From Saccharospirillum salsuginis (GTDB lineage Bacteria > Pseudomonadota > Gammaproteobacteria > Pseudomonadales > Natronospirillaceae), in NCBI RefSeq assembly GCF_014651855.1, contig NZ_BMXR01000012.1:1-64000 (forward strand): a stretch of DNA of 64,000 bases. The letters run 5' to 3'. How positions within the stretch are numbered: position 1 is the first letter of the stretch; each line of letters starts with the position of its first letter. The notes under the pieces were generated by a model. The model was not told where the DNA came from. It worked only from the letters and a program-made list of their open reading frames with translations, and ran no database searches. The position numbers and the translations under genes are program-made. This document shows, piece after piece, positions 54,591-62,596 of the stretch.

Positions 54591-55414
54591 CAGTCGCCTC
54601 CGAAGGTCGGCTTTTCCTTGGCCACAAAAGCGCGATAGGCGCGTTCGAAGTCCTTCGTCTGCATGCAGATCGCCTGCGCCTGGGCTTCGGCTTCGATCGC
54701 CTGCTCCAGGCTCATCGACCATTCCTGATTCAGCTGCGTCTTGGTGATGCCGTGGGCGAAGGTCGGTCCTTCGGTCAGCTTGCGCGCGTAATCGAGCGCT
54801 TGGGCTTCCAATTGATCCGCCTCGACCACCCGGTTGTAGAACCCCCAGGCCAGGCCTTCGTCGGCGCTCATGGTACGACCGGTGTAGAGCAGGTCCGCCG
54901 CCCGACCCTGACCGATGATGCGTGGCAGCATGGCGCAGGCCCCCATGTCGCAGCCGGCGAGGCCGACTTTGGTAAACAGAAAGGCTGTCTTGGTCTCGGC
55001 TGTGGCGAAACGAATGTCGGAGGCCATGGCCATGATGGCGCCGGCACCGACACACACGCCGTCAGCGGCGGTAATCACCGGTTTGCCGCAGCCGAGCATG
55101 GCCTTGACCAGGTCGCCGGTCATGCGGGTGAAAGCGAGCAGCTCTTTCATCTCCATCGACACCAGCGGTGCGATGATGTCGTGCACATCACCGCCGGAAC
55201 TGAAATTGCCCCCGTTCGATGCCAGCACGACAGCGTCGATGTCATCGGCGTAGGGCAGTTGGCGAAAGGTGTCGCGCAGTTCCGCATAGCTGTCGAAGGT
55301 CAGCGGGTTTTTGCGCTCCGGCCGGTTCAGTTGAATGACGGCCACGCGTCCCTCGACGCGCCACAGGAAATGCTTCGGTGTGAAATCGGCCATCGTGACA
55401 GTCGTCAGGGTCAT
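54590..55414 (-). CDS. crotonase-family protein lacking the classical hydratase glutamates
   Basis: The 274-residue protein has the crotonase fold: oxyanion-hole segment NGGNFSSGGDVHDI, then KPVITAADGVCVGAGAIMAM and VGLAGCDMGACAMLPRIIGQ. Where a true enoyl-CoA hydratase has Glu in GGCEL and PExxLG, this protein has GAGAIM and FTKVGL, so both catalytic Glu are absent; an Asp in CDMGA may take over. It is therefore unlikely to be an ordinary hydratase. In the operon it may hydrolyse or open a cyclic beta-keto-CoA intermediate, as BadI/MenB-like crotonases do. The start at 55414 overlaps the MarR stop by ATGA. Confidence 0.85.
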   Translation of the reverse strand: MTLTTVTMADFTPKHFLWRVEGRVAVIQLNRPERKNPLTFDSYAELRDTFRQLPYADDIDAVVLASNGGNFSSGGDVHDIIAPLVSMEMKELLAFTRMTGDLVKAMLGCGKPVITAADGVCVGAGAIMAMASDIRFATAETKTAFLFTKVGLAGCDMGACAMLPRIIGQGRAADLLYTGRTMSADEGLAWGFYNRVVEADQLEAQALDYARKLTEGPTFAHGITKTQLNQEWSMSLEQAIEAEAQAQAICMQTKDFERAYRAFVAKEKPTFGGD

Positions 55415-55875
55415 TGCGGTTCTCCCGAGGCCAGTGGCAGGTGGGCCAGCAGTTCGTTCATGTGGTGGGCGGCATCGGCCGAGAGATTGGAAAACAGTTC
55501 ATCCACCCAGCATTCGTGGGCAGCGGCCATGCGATTGAACTGGGCCTTGCCGGTTTCGGTCAGTTTGATTCGGGTCGCGCGCCGGTCCTCGGCGATGGCG
55601 ATGCGCTCCACCCAGCCGTCCTCGACCAGACGGCTGATGATGCCGGTGACATTGCCGTTCGAGACTTTCAACTGCGACGACAATTCGTTCATTTTCAACC
55701 CGCCGGGATGGCGCGACAGCGCCGCCAGAACGTCAAAGCGCGGCAGGGTGGTGTCGAATTCGGTGCGCAACCGTTCGCGCAACACGGCCTCGACCCGGCG
55801 CGTGGTGCCGAGCAGGCGCAGCCAGAGGCGCAGATGTTCCTTGCTGGTCAGATCGGTAGTGCGTGCGGTGCTCAT
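55411..55875 (-). CDS. MarR-family transcriptional regulator
   Basis: The 154-residue regulator has a winged helix with LPRFDVLAALSRHPGGLKMN, LSSQLKVSNGNVTGIISRLV and the wing WVERIAIAEDRRATRIKLTE. MarR members in CoA-dependent aromatic pathways (BadR, HcaR-type) bind an aryl-CoA and release repression. The gene is inside the operon, with ATGA overlaps on both sides, so it is probably autoregulated with the pathway. The half-sites TTCAAGC/GCTTGAA in the divergent promoter (58982-59026) are the best candidates for its operator. The start at 55875 matches the family. Confidence 0.9.
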   Translation of the reverse strand: MSTARTTDLTSKEHLRLWLRLLGTTRRVEAVLRERLRTEFDTTLPRFDVLAALSRHPGGLKMNELSSQLKVSNGNVTGIISRLVEDGWVERIAIAEDRRATRIKLTETGKAQFNRMAAAHECWVDELFSNLSADAAHHMNELLAHLPLASGEPQ

Positions 55876-56618
55876 TGCTCCCCTCCGGAAATGGAAATGG
55901 CCTGGCCGGTGATGGCCCGGGCGCCGGGCGATGCCAGCCAGAGCGCGGTCCGGGCGACATCGTCCGGTTGGATCAGGCGTCCCTGCGGGTTGTGACCGGT
56001 CAGTTGTCGCGTGGCGTCTTCCCGGCTCAGGCCGGTGGTGGCGGTGATGGTGTCGAGGCTGCGATCGAGCAGCGGTGTTTCGGTGAACCCGGGGCACAGC
56101 GCGTTCACGGTGATGCCCTTGCGCGCCACTTCCTGCGCCAGGGCTTTGACCAGGCCGATGACACCGTGCTTGGCGGCGCAATAGGGCGCCACATAGGGGT
56201 AGCCTTTCAAGCCGGCCGTGGAGGCCACGGCCATCAATCGGCCGCCCTCGGCCAGATTGGCCAGACCGGCCTGCAGTGTCAGAAACACCCCGGTCAGGTT
56301 CACGTCCAGCATGGCCTGCCAGTCGGCCAGCGAGGTTTTGCTCACCGGGGCGCTGGACGCCGCGCCGGCATTGGCGATGACCACATCCAGCGGCCCGAGC
56401 CCTTCAAACAGGGCCTCGACGCTCTGCGGGTCGGTGACATCAGCCGTACGATAACGAATCCGCTCATGGCTCTCGGCGACAGCCCGCAGGGCCGCTTCGG
56501 TGCGCCCGGCGATCACCACCTCGGCCCCGGCGTCGGCGAACGCCCGCGCCATGGCGGCGCCGATGCCGGTACCGCCGCCGGTGATCAGAATCCTTTGGTC
56601 GGAAAACTCGGTGCTCAT
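55872..56618 (-). CDS. SDR-family oxidoreductase
   Basis: The 248-residue protein shows the classical SDR motifs: ILITGGGTGIGAAMARAFAD for NAD(P), NAG in VVIANAGAAS, catalytic Ser in MAVASTAGLKGYP and YxxxK as PYCAAKHG, followed by NALCPGFTETPLL. It would oxidise or reduce a hydroxyacyl-CoA-type or cyclic keto intermediate in the pathway. It is 4 bp after the fused monooxygenase gene and overlaps MarR by ATGA. Confidence 0.9.
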   Translation of the reverse strand: MSTEFSDQRILITGGGTGIGAAMARAFADAGAEVVIAGRTEAALRAVAESHERIRYRTADVTDPQSVEALFEGLGPLDVVIANAGAASSAPVSKTSLADWQAMLDVNLTGVFLTLQAGLANLAEGGRLMAVASTAGLKGYPYVAPYCAAKHGVIGLVKALAQEVARKGITVNALCPGFTETPLLDRSLDTITATTGLSREDATRQLTGHNPQGRLIQPDDVARTALWLASPGARAITGQAISISGGEQ

Positions 56619-56622
56619 GGTG

Positions 56623-58902
56623 TCAAATCAGTCCTTCGTCGCGTTGGGCCAGCCGCAACAGTTGGTCGCGCCCGGCCAGGTAGGGGGCCGGCCAGACCTG
56701 TTGATCGTTGCCGATCCTGGCCGCCGCATGCAGCGTCCAGTACGGGTCAGCCAGGTGCGGCCGGGCCAGGCAGACCAGATCCGCGCGGCCGGCCATCAGA
56801 ATCGAATTCACATGGTCCGGGTCGAAAATATTACCCACCGCCATGGTCGGCATGCCGACTTCATTGCGGATGCGATCGGCAAAGGGCGTCTGGAACATGC
56901 GCCCGTAAACCGGGCGCGCCCGGGTCGAGGTCTGCCCCGCCGAGACGTCGCAAATGTCCGCGCCGGCGTCGCGGAACGCGCGCGCGATCTCGACCGCCTC
57001 GGAAGGATCGACCCCGTCGCCATCGACCCAGTCGGTGGCGGAGATGCGCACGGACATCGGACGGTTTTCGGGCCAGACCGCGCGCACAGCCCGGAACACT
57101 TCGAGCGGATACCGCAGCCGGTTGTCCAGCGACCCGCCGTATTCGTCGGTGCGCCGGTTGGTCAACGGGGTGATGAAGCTGGACAGCAGGTAACCGTGGG
57201 CGGCATGCAGTTCCAGCATGTCGAACCCGGCATCGCGGGCGCGCTCGGCGGCGCGCACAAAGTCGGCCGTGGTCCGGTCCATGTCGTCACGGTCCATGGC
57301 CTTGGGGATCTGATTGCGTTCGGACCAGGGAATGTCGGAGGCGGCCAGCAACGGCCAGTTACCCTCGGGCAGCGGCGCGTCCATTTCCTGCCAGCCGAGC
57401 TGGGTGGAGCCCTTGGGCCCGGAATGGCCCAACTGCATGCAGAGTTTGGCGTCGGTCTCAGCGTGCACGAAGTCGACCAGGCGCCGCCACTCATTGGCCT
57501 GCTCGTCGGTGTACAGCCCCGGGCACCCCGGTGTGATCCGCCCTTCGGGAGTCACACAGGTCATCTCGGTGTAGACCAGGCCGGCACCGCCCTTGGCGCG
57601 TTCGGCGTAGTGGACGAAATGCCAGTCGGTGGGAAGACCGTCGACCGCCTTGTATTGCGCCATCGGCGAGACCACGACGCGGTTTTTCAACGTCAGATCG
57701 CGCAAGCGATAGGGCGCGAACATCGGTGCCTGATCGCTGCCGGACACACCGGCCTGCTGCTGGAACCAGGCCTCGGCGCTGGACAGCCAGGCCGGGTCGC
57801 GCAGGCGTAAATTCTCGTGACTGATGCGCTGGGATCGCGTCAGCAACGCATAATTGAACTGCACCGGGTCCAGGTCCAGATAACGCTCGACATTCTCGAA
57901 CCATTCGGTGGAATTGCGCGCCGCCGACTGCAACCGCAACACCTGCAGCCGACGCTCGTCCTCGTAACGCTGAAACGCCTCGGCCAGTGTCGGTTCCGCT
58001 TCGACATAATCGGCCAGGGCGATGGCGCTCTCCAGCGCCAGCTTGGTGCCGGAACCGATGGAGAAGTGCGCCGTAGCGGCGGCATCGCCCATCAACACGA
58101 TGTTCTCGTGACTCCAGCGCTCGCACAGCACGCGCGGGAAATTGATCCACGCCGAACCCCGCACATGGCGGGCGTTGCTCATCAGCGCGTGACCGCCGAG
58201 ATGCGCCTTGAAGATGCGTTCGCAGGTGGCGATGGATTCGTCCTGGGTCATATCGCCGAAGCCGAAGGCGTCCCAGGTCTGTTGGGAACACTCGACAATG
58301 AAGGTCGCGGTCTCGTCGTCGAATTGATAGGCGTGAGCCCAGACCCAGCCGTGCTCGGTTTTCTCGAAAATAAAGGTGAAGGCGTCGTCGAATTTCTGCC
58401 GCGTGCCCAGCCAGACGAACTTGCAGGCGCGCACGTCGATGTCCGGTTTGAACACGGACTCGTAGGCCGTGCGCACCTTGGAGTGAATGCCGTCCGAGGC
58501 AATGACCAGATCGAACTCGCGCCGATAGGTGTCAACGTCCGTCACCTCGGTCTCGAACTGCAACTCGATGCCCAGTTCGCGGGCGCGTTCCTGCAACAGC
58601 ACCAGCAGTTGCCGGCGGCCGATGCCGCAGAAACCGTGCCCGGTCGATACCGTCCGGTGGCCACGGTGCACCACGGCGATGTCGTCCCAATAGGCGAAAT
58701 GTTCACGAATGCGCTCGGCGCTGACCGGGTCGTTCGCCGCCAGGTTGTCCAGGGTTTCATCCGAAAGCACCACGCCCCAACCAAAGGTGTCGTTGGGGCG
58801 ATTGCGCTCGATAACCACGATGTGATGATCCGGATTGCGCAACTTGGCGCTGATGGCGAAGTAAAGTCCGGCCGGGCCACCGCCGAGGCAGGCTATGTTC
58901 AT
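56623..58902 (-). CDS. abmA: fused FAD monooxygenase / OYE reductase, 2-aminobenzoyl-CoA monooxygenase-reductase type
   Basis: The 759-residue protein is a fusion. Residues 1 to about 385 form a PHBH-type FAD monooxygenase (GGGPAGLYFAISAKLRNPDH, NIVLMGDAAATAHFSIGSGT). Residues about 395-759 form an Old Yellow Enzyme FMN reductase (RLRDLTLKNRVVVSPMAQYK, MLELHAAHGYLLSSFITPLT, DEYGGSLDNRLRYPLEVFRA). This architecture is known from 2-aminobenzoyl-CoA monooxygenase/reductase of Azoarcus evansii and from salicylyl-CoA 5-hydroxylases. In the former, the CoA-bound ring is hydroxylated at C5 and then reduced to a non-aromatic 2-amino-5-oxocyclohexene-CoA. It heads the minus-strand operon, which contains ligase, transport and beta-oxidation genes. 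Anthranilate is the preferred substrate assignment; salicylate cannot be excluded from sequence alone. Confidence 0.92.
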   Translation of the reverse strand: MNIACLGGGPAGLYFAISAKLRNPDHHIVVIERNRPNDTFGWGVVLSDETLDNLAANDPVSAERIREHFAYWDDIAVVHRGHRTVSTGHGFCGIGRRQLLVLLQERARELGIELQFETEVTDVDTYRREFDLVIASDGIHSKVRTAYESVFKPDIDVRACKFVWLGTRQKFDDAFTFIFEKTEHGWVWAHAYQFDDETATFIVECSQQTWDAFGFGDMTQDESIATCERIFKAHLGGHALMSNARHVRGSAWINFPRVLCERWSHENIVLMGDAAATAHFSIGSGTKLALESAIALADYVEAEPTLAEAFQRYEDERRLQVLRLQSAARNSTEWFENVERYLDLDPVQFNYALLTRSQRISHENLRLRDPAWLSSAEAWFQQQAGVSGSDQAPMFAPYRLRDLTLKNRVVVSPMAQYKAVDGLPTDWHFVHYAERAKGGAGLVYTEMTCVTPEGRITPGCPGLYTDEQANEWRRLVDFVHAETDAKLCMQLGHSGPKGSTQLGWQEMDAPLPEGNWPLLAASDIPWSERNQIPKAMDRDDMDRTTADFVRAAERARDAGFDMLELHAAHGYLLSSFITPLTNRRTDEYGGSLDNRLRYPLEVFRAVRAVWPENRPMSVRISATDWVDGDGVDPSEAVEIARAFRDAGADICDVSAGQTSTRARPVYGRMFQTPFADRIRNEVGMPTMAVGNIFDPDHVNSILMAGRADLVCLARPHLADPYWTLHAAARIGNDQQVWPAPYLAGRDQLLRLAQRDEGLI

Positions 58903-58981
58903 GGCAAATCACCTTGTGTTGTTATGGGCGGTCTGAATCACCTGAAGTCTGAAAGGCACTCTAGATCGCACTCGAATTTAT

Positions 58982-59026
58982 TTCAAGCTTAAAACTTCAT
59001 GCTTGAATATTTCAACCTTCAAGCAT
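58982..59026. promoter_or_regulatory. divergent abm promoter with MarR-type half-sites
   Basis: TTCAAGC (58982-58988), GCTTGAA (59001-59007) and TTCAAGC (59018-59024) alternate in orientation. ATGCTTGAA and TTCAAGCAT (58999-59007, 59018-59026) are a perfect 9-bp inverted repeat. TTGAA-TAT-TTCAA (59003-59015) is another dyad. The array lies 80-124 bp upstream of the minus operon and 34-78 bp upstream of the plus operon, in a place to control both. Confidence 0.7.
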
Positions 59027-59059
59027 AACCTCGACGCCAGTCTGTCACAGGAGAGTGTC

Positions 59060-59830
59060 ATGAGTTCGATGCTGATCACCGAAGCCGGCGAAGGCCTCTT
59101 CCACGCCCGGCTGAACCGGCCGGAGGCGCACAACGCCCTGAACACGGCCTTGCTGCAAGCCCTGTCGGAGGCCTTCGCGCGCGCCGACGACGACCCCTCG
59201 ATCCGGGTCATTCTGATCAGCGGTACCGGCGAGCATTTCGCCGCCGGCGCCGACATCAACGAAATCGCCGATAAAACCGAAGCCGAGGGCGCCGATGACG
59301 TGCGCAAGACCTACTGGCGCCAGTTGCAGTCGGTGCGCAAGCCGGTCATCGCGGCGGTGGAAGGTTATTGCCTGGGTGGCGGGTGCGAACTGGCCCTCAG
59401 CGCCGACCTGTGCGTGGCCGCCGATGACGCCTCGTTCGGTCAGCCGGAGATCCGCCTGGGGCTGATTCCCGGCGCCGGCGGCCTGCAGCGTCTGGCCGAC
59501 CGACTCGGCAAAGCCCGGGCGATGCGGCTGGCCCTACTGGGCGAACGCATCAGCGGCGCAACCGCCTATGATTGGGGACTGGTCTCGCACCGGGCCGACC
59601 GGGGCGAAGCGGTCACCACTGCCCGGTCACTCGCGGAAAAGCTGGTTAAAGCGGCACCGCTGGCCGTCGAGGCATCGAAAGCGGCCGTATTAAAAGCCAC
59701 CGAAGACCGGTTGAACGACGGACTGGATTGGGAGCGGCGCGCCTTCGAACGACTGCTGTCCAGTCAGGACAAAATCGAAGGCATTACCGCCTTTCGGGAA
59801 AAACGCCGCCCGACTTTCACCGGTCAGTAA
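59060..59830 (+). CDS. enoyl-CoA hydratase
   Basis: The 256-residue crotonase is canonical: oxyanion-hole EHFAAGADINEIADK, both catalytic Glu present in CLGGGCELALSADL and GQPEIRLGLIPGAGG, and the C-terminal ITAFREKRRPTFTGQ. It hydrates a trans-2-enoyl-CoA in the beta-oxidation-like lower pathway. Contrast with the paralogue at 54590, where both Glu are missing. The ATG at 59060 is preceded by AGGAGAG; the longer frame begins in the MarR operators. It is the first gene of the plus-strand operon. Confidence 0.93.
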   Translation: MSSMLITEAGEGLFHARLNRPEAHNALNTALLQALSEAFARADDDPSIRVILISGTGEHFAAGADINEIADKTEAEGADDVRKTYWRQLQSVRKPVIAAVEGYCLGGGCELALSADLCVAADDASFGQPEIRLGLIPGAGGLQRLADRLGKARAMRLALLGERISGATAYDWGLVSHRADRGEAVTTARSLAEKLVKAAPLAVEASKAAVLKATEDRLNDGLDWERRAFERLLSSQDKIEGITAFREKRRPTFTGQ

Positions 59831-59846
59831 CCGTTTGGAGAGCCTC

Positions 59847-61247
59847 ATGAACACCCCTCACCACATCGCCGTCATCGGCGCCGGCATCATGGGCCAGGGC
59901 ATCGCCCAGGTGATGGCTCAGGCCGGCCATCGAGTCAGCGTATTCGACGTGGCCGATGGCGCGGCGGAAGCCGCCCGCACCGCCATTGGCGAGGCGCTGG
60001 CACGACGCGTGAGCAAAGGCCGCCTGAGTGAAGCGGACCGACAGGCCACGATCGATCGACTGCACCCCGTCGACCGGATGGATGATCTGGCCGACGCGGA
60101 TCTGGTCGTCGAAGCCATTGTCGAACGGCTCGATGTGAAACACGCGGTGTTTCAGGAACTGGAAACGGTCTGCTCGACAGATACCCTGCTGTGCACCAAC
60201 ACCTCGTCCCTGTCCGTCACCGACATCGCCGACGGCCTGCGGCATCCGCAGCGCCTGTTCGGTCTGCATTTTTTCAATCCGGCGCCGGTCATGAAGCTGG
60301 TCGAAGTCGTCAACACACGCGACAGCGATCCGGCCTTGCAGCGAATGCTGCTGGATTGGGTGCCCACCCTGGGCAAGCAACCGGTCAGTGTCGCCGACAG
60401 TCCGGGGTTCATCGTCAATCGCTGCGCCCGGCCGTTTTATTCCGAGTCGCTGGTCATGCTCGAACAGAACCTGGCGACGCCCGAGGTGATCGACGATTGC
60501 CTGACCGCGAACCTCGGCGTCCCGCTCGGCCCCTTCGCGCTGATGGATCTGGTCGGGCTGGACATCAACCTGGCGGCGACGGAAACCCTGTGGCGAGCGT
60601 TCGACCACCACCCACGTTTCCGGCCGGCCGTTTCCGTGCGCGACCGGGTCGAAGCCGGGCAATTGGGCCGGAAAACCGGTCAGGGCTTCTACCCCCACCC
60701 GCGCCCCAAAGCCGAACACATATACACCGCCCGGGTAGACGGCAGCGCGGCCCTGGTCGACCGTTTGCAAGCGGAACTGCCCTGTGCCGTGGTCATCAGC
60801 GACGGACGCAGCGCGGACAGGATCGCGGCTGAGACGGCACAACCGGTACTGCTGCTCGACCAGAGCTTCATCGACTGGACCGACCGCCCGGCGACCCTGG
60901 CCTACACCGCCAGCGGGTATCTCGACGAAGGCGTGTGCGAGATGGCGGAAGCCTGTGCGGCGAAGTTCGGTGTCGGCCTGATCCGCGTGCCCGACAAACC
61001 CGGTCTGATCGCCCAGCGGCTGGTGACGATGCTGTTCGATGAGGCCGATCGCGTCGCGCGCAGCGGTGTGGCCGAAGCCGGCGACATCGACACCGCCCTG
61101 CGAAACGGCCTGAATTTCCGGCTCGGCCCCTTCGCCCTGGCCGAACAACTGACCGACCCGGTTCGCGAGCGGATCCGGGCGCGACTGACCGAGCAGGATA
61201 CGTCCGGCCGGTATCAGGCCGACCCGGTCGAGACACCCGGGCCCTAA
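59847..61247 (+). CDS. 3-hydroxyacyl-CoA dehydrogenase
   Basis: The 466-residue protein starts HHIAVIGAGIMGQGIAQVMA and contains the NAD-binding GxGxxG, LCTNTSSLSVTDIADGLRHP, HFFNPAPVMKLVEVVNTRDS and SPGFIVNRCARPFYSESL. It has two C-terminal helical domains, as in PaaH/PaaC-type enzymes of aromatic degradation. It oxidises 3-hydroxyacyl-CoA to 3-oxoacyl-CoA ahead of the thiolase at 44910. A GGAGAG is at good distance from the ATG at 59847. It follows the hydratase by 16 bp and is followed by the hydrolase gene. Confidence 0.94.
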   Translation: MNTPHHIAVIGAGIMGQGIAQVMAQAGHRVSVFDVADGAAEAARTAIGEALARRVSKGRLSEADRQATIDRLHPVDRMDDLADADLVVEAIVERLDVKHAVFQELETVCSTDTLLCTNTSSLSVTDIADGLRHPQRLFGLHFFNPAPVMKLVEVVNTRDSDPALQRMLLDWVPTLGKQPVSVADSPGFIVNRCARPFYSESLVMLEQNLATPEVIDDCLTANLGVPLGPFALMDLVGLDINLAATETLWRAFDHHPRFRPAVSVRDRVEAGQLGRKTGQGFYPHPRPKAEHIYTARVDGSAALVDRLQAELPCAVVISDGRSADRIAAETAQPVLLLDQSFIDWTDRPATLAYTASGYLDEGVCEMAEACAAKFGVGLIRVPDKPGLIAQRLVTMLFDEADRVARSGVAEAGDIDTALRNGLNFRLGPFALAEQLTDPVRERIRARLTEQDTSGRYQADPVETPGP

Positions 61248-61287
61248 TGCGGCAAACTGCCTTACGTAACCGGTAGGAGACCTTGCA

Positions 61288-62142
61288 ATGCTGTATCGGG
61301 ATCTGGATTCACAGGAAGCCATCGATGCGCAATACAACCCCATGCTCAGCGTGGACGGGCCGTCGGCCATTCGCCGATACCAGGAAGACAGCCTGTCGAC
61401 CCGGGACCGGCTGACCCATCAACGCCATCGCTACGGCGCGACCCTGGTGGAGCATCTGGATGTGTTTCCGGCCGGCGACCCCGGCGCACCGATCCACGTC
61501 TTCTTCCACGGCGGGTACTGGCGCGCCCTGTCCAGCGACGACTTCTCGTTTGTCGCCGAGGCACTGGTCCCGCGAGGCGTAACAACGGTTGTGGTGAACT
61601 ATGCGTTGTGCCCGACGGTGACGCTGGGCGAAATCGTTCGGCAATGCCGGGCGGCATTGGCCTGGGTGTATCGAACCGCCGCGGAGGGTCAGGGTGACCC
61701 GAACCGGATCAGCGTCTCTGGTCATTCCGCCGGCGGTCAGATCGTCGGCATGCTGCAGGCGACGGACTGGGAAACACACTACGGCCTACCCGGGGACTTG
61801 ATTCGATCCACCACCGCCATCAGCGGGTTGTTCGACCTGCGCCCCTTCCCGTATTCCTGGTTGCAACCGAGATTGCAACTGACCGGACGCGACCTGCAGG
61901 ACTACAGCCCGTTGTTTCAGCCGCCGCGTTCGAGCAACCCGATTCACCTTTTAGTGGGCGCATTGGAGTCCGAGGAATTTCATCGTCAGTCGTCGGTGTT
62001 CGCCGACCACCTGCGCGCGGCCAACCCGGAGCGGACCGTCTCCAGCAGACGCATCGAAGCGTGCCATCATTTTTCCGTGCTCGACGGTTTTCGCACCGGC
62101 GAAGGGGCGCTGTTCGACACCCTCCTGAGCGGCGTCGACTGA
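61288..62142 (+). CDS. kynurenine-formamidase-like alpha/beta hydrolase
   Basis: The 284-residue protein has the HGGxW motif (VFFHGGYWRALSSDDFSFVA), the nucleophile elbow ISVSGHSAGGQIVGMLQATD and His in EACHHFSVLDGF. These features characterise the alpha/beta-hydrolase type of kynurenine formamidase/arylformamidase. It is the third gene of the plus operon with the anthranilate beta-oxidation genes, which makes a formamide such as N-formylkynurenine or N-formylanthranilate a plausible substrate, yielding or feeding anthranilate. The family also holds esterases with other substrates, so the assignment is to family only. Confidence 0.8.
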   Translation: MLYRDLDSQEAIDAQYNPMLSVDGPSAIRRYQEDSLSTRDRLTHQRHRYGATLVEHLDVFPAGDPGAPIHVFFHGGYWRALSSDDFSFVAEALVPRGVTTVVVNYALCPTVTLGEIVRQCRAALAWVYRTAAEGQGDPNRISVSGHSAGGQIVGMLQATDWETHYGLPGDLIRSTTAISGLFDLRPFPYSWLQPRLQLTGRDLQDYSPLFQPPRSSNPIHLLVGALESEEFHRQSSVFADHLRAANPERTVSSRRIEACHHFSVLDGFRTGEGALFDTLLSGVD

Positions 62143-62145
62143 TGG

Positions 62146-62172
62146 TTTTTCGGGTTTGGATGACCTGAAAAA
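62146..62172. terminator. weak AT-rich hairpin after the hydrolase gene
   Basis: TTTTTCGGGT (62146-62155) pairs with ACCTGAAAAA (62163-62172) with one G-T pair. It is placed just after the hydrolase stop and could terminate the plus-strand operon. Confidence 0.4.
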
Positions 62173-62247
62173 AGGTGTTTTCTGCCGGTCAAAACGATGT
62201 TCGGCCATGGGTGAAAAAATTCGATCGACAGGATAAAAATTCATCAC

Positions 62248-62276
62248 TTGTGACCGAACGGTCAGGTCACTATCAT
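62248..62276 (+). promoter_or_regulatory. promoter with TGACCG/CGGTCA dyad (TetR-type), site 2
   Basis: TTGTGA (62248-62253) and TATCAT (62271-62276) are 17 bp apart. Between them lies TGACCGAACGGTCA (62251-62264), a perfect 6-bp inverted repeat with a 2-bp centre. The arrangement is the same as site 1 at 44534-44562. Confidence 0.65.
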
Positions 62277-62341
62277 GCCGGCCGGCTCGGGTGGTGCAAC
62301 GCCGCCCGTTATCGAGAATGTTCGTCTTAAGGCAGGCAAAG

Positions 62342-62539
62342 ATGACGCAGTTTGACCTCTCCACATCGTCCACCGACACGCTGGATCTTCGCACCCACCC
62401 GGACCTGAACAGCCTGCAACATACGGCGTTCAGACAGCGGGATGCTTTTATCGGCGCCTTGATTCGTCAGGGGCTGGGTCGAGTGAAAAAAGCCCTGGTC
62501 GGGCTGTTGGTACCGCCGGTTACGCCGCACGGCGCTTAA
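62342..62539 (+). CDS. 65-residue protein of unknown function
   Basis: The peptide begins MTQFDLSTSSTDTLDLRT and has an amphipathic helix (AFRQRDAFIGALIRQGLGRV) with a short basic and hydrophobic end (KKALVGLLVPP). I do not recognise a family. The start at 62342 follows AAGGCAGG. Its promoter is nearly the same as that of the 58-residue gene at 44613, and both proteins share the plan of a short acidic N-terminus, one helix of about 20-25 residues and a basic end. A terminator-like hairpin follows. Confidence 0.65.
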   Translation: MTQFDLSTSSTDTLDLRTHPDLNSLQHTAFRQRDAFIGALIRQGLGRVKKALVGLLVPPVTPHGA

Positions 62540-62554
62540 CACCGGTTTCCTCTG

Positions 62555-62581
62555 GATCGGCCGTGAAGAAAACGGCCGATC
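62555..62581. terminator. hairpin between small gene and pirin gene
   Basis: GATCGGCCGT (62555-62564) pairs perfectly with ACGGCCGATC (62572-62581) around the 7-nt loop GAAGAAA. It lies between the convergent stops. Confidence 0.65.
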
Positions 62582-62596
62582 GAAGCCTTTCAACGT

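Noticed and set aside
57817..58992. 391-residue plus-strand open frame opposite the fused monooxygenase
   Set aside because: It is a shadow of the abmA-type gene, rich in His/Gln/Arg with no recognisable domain.
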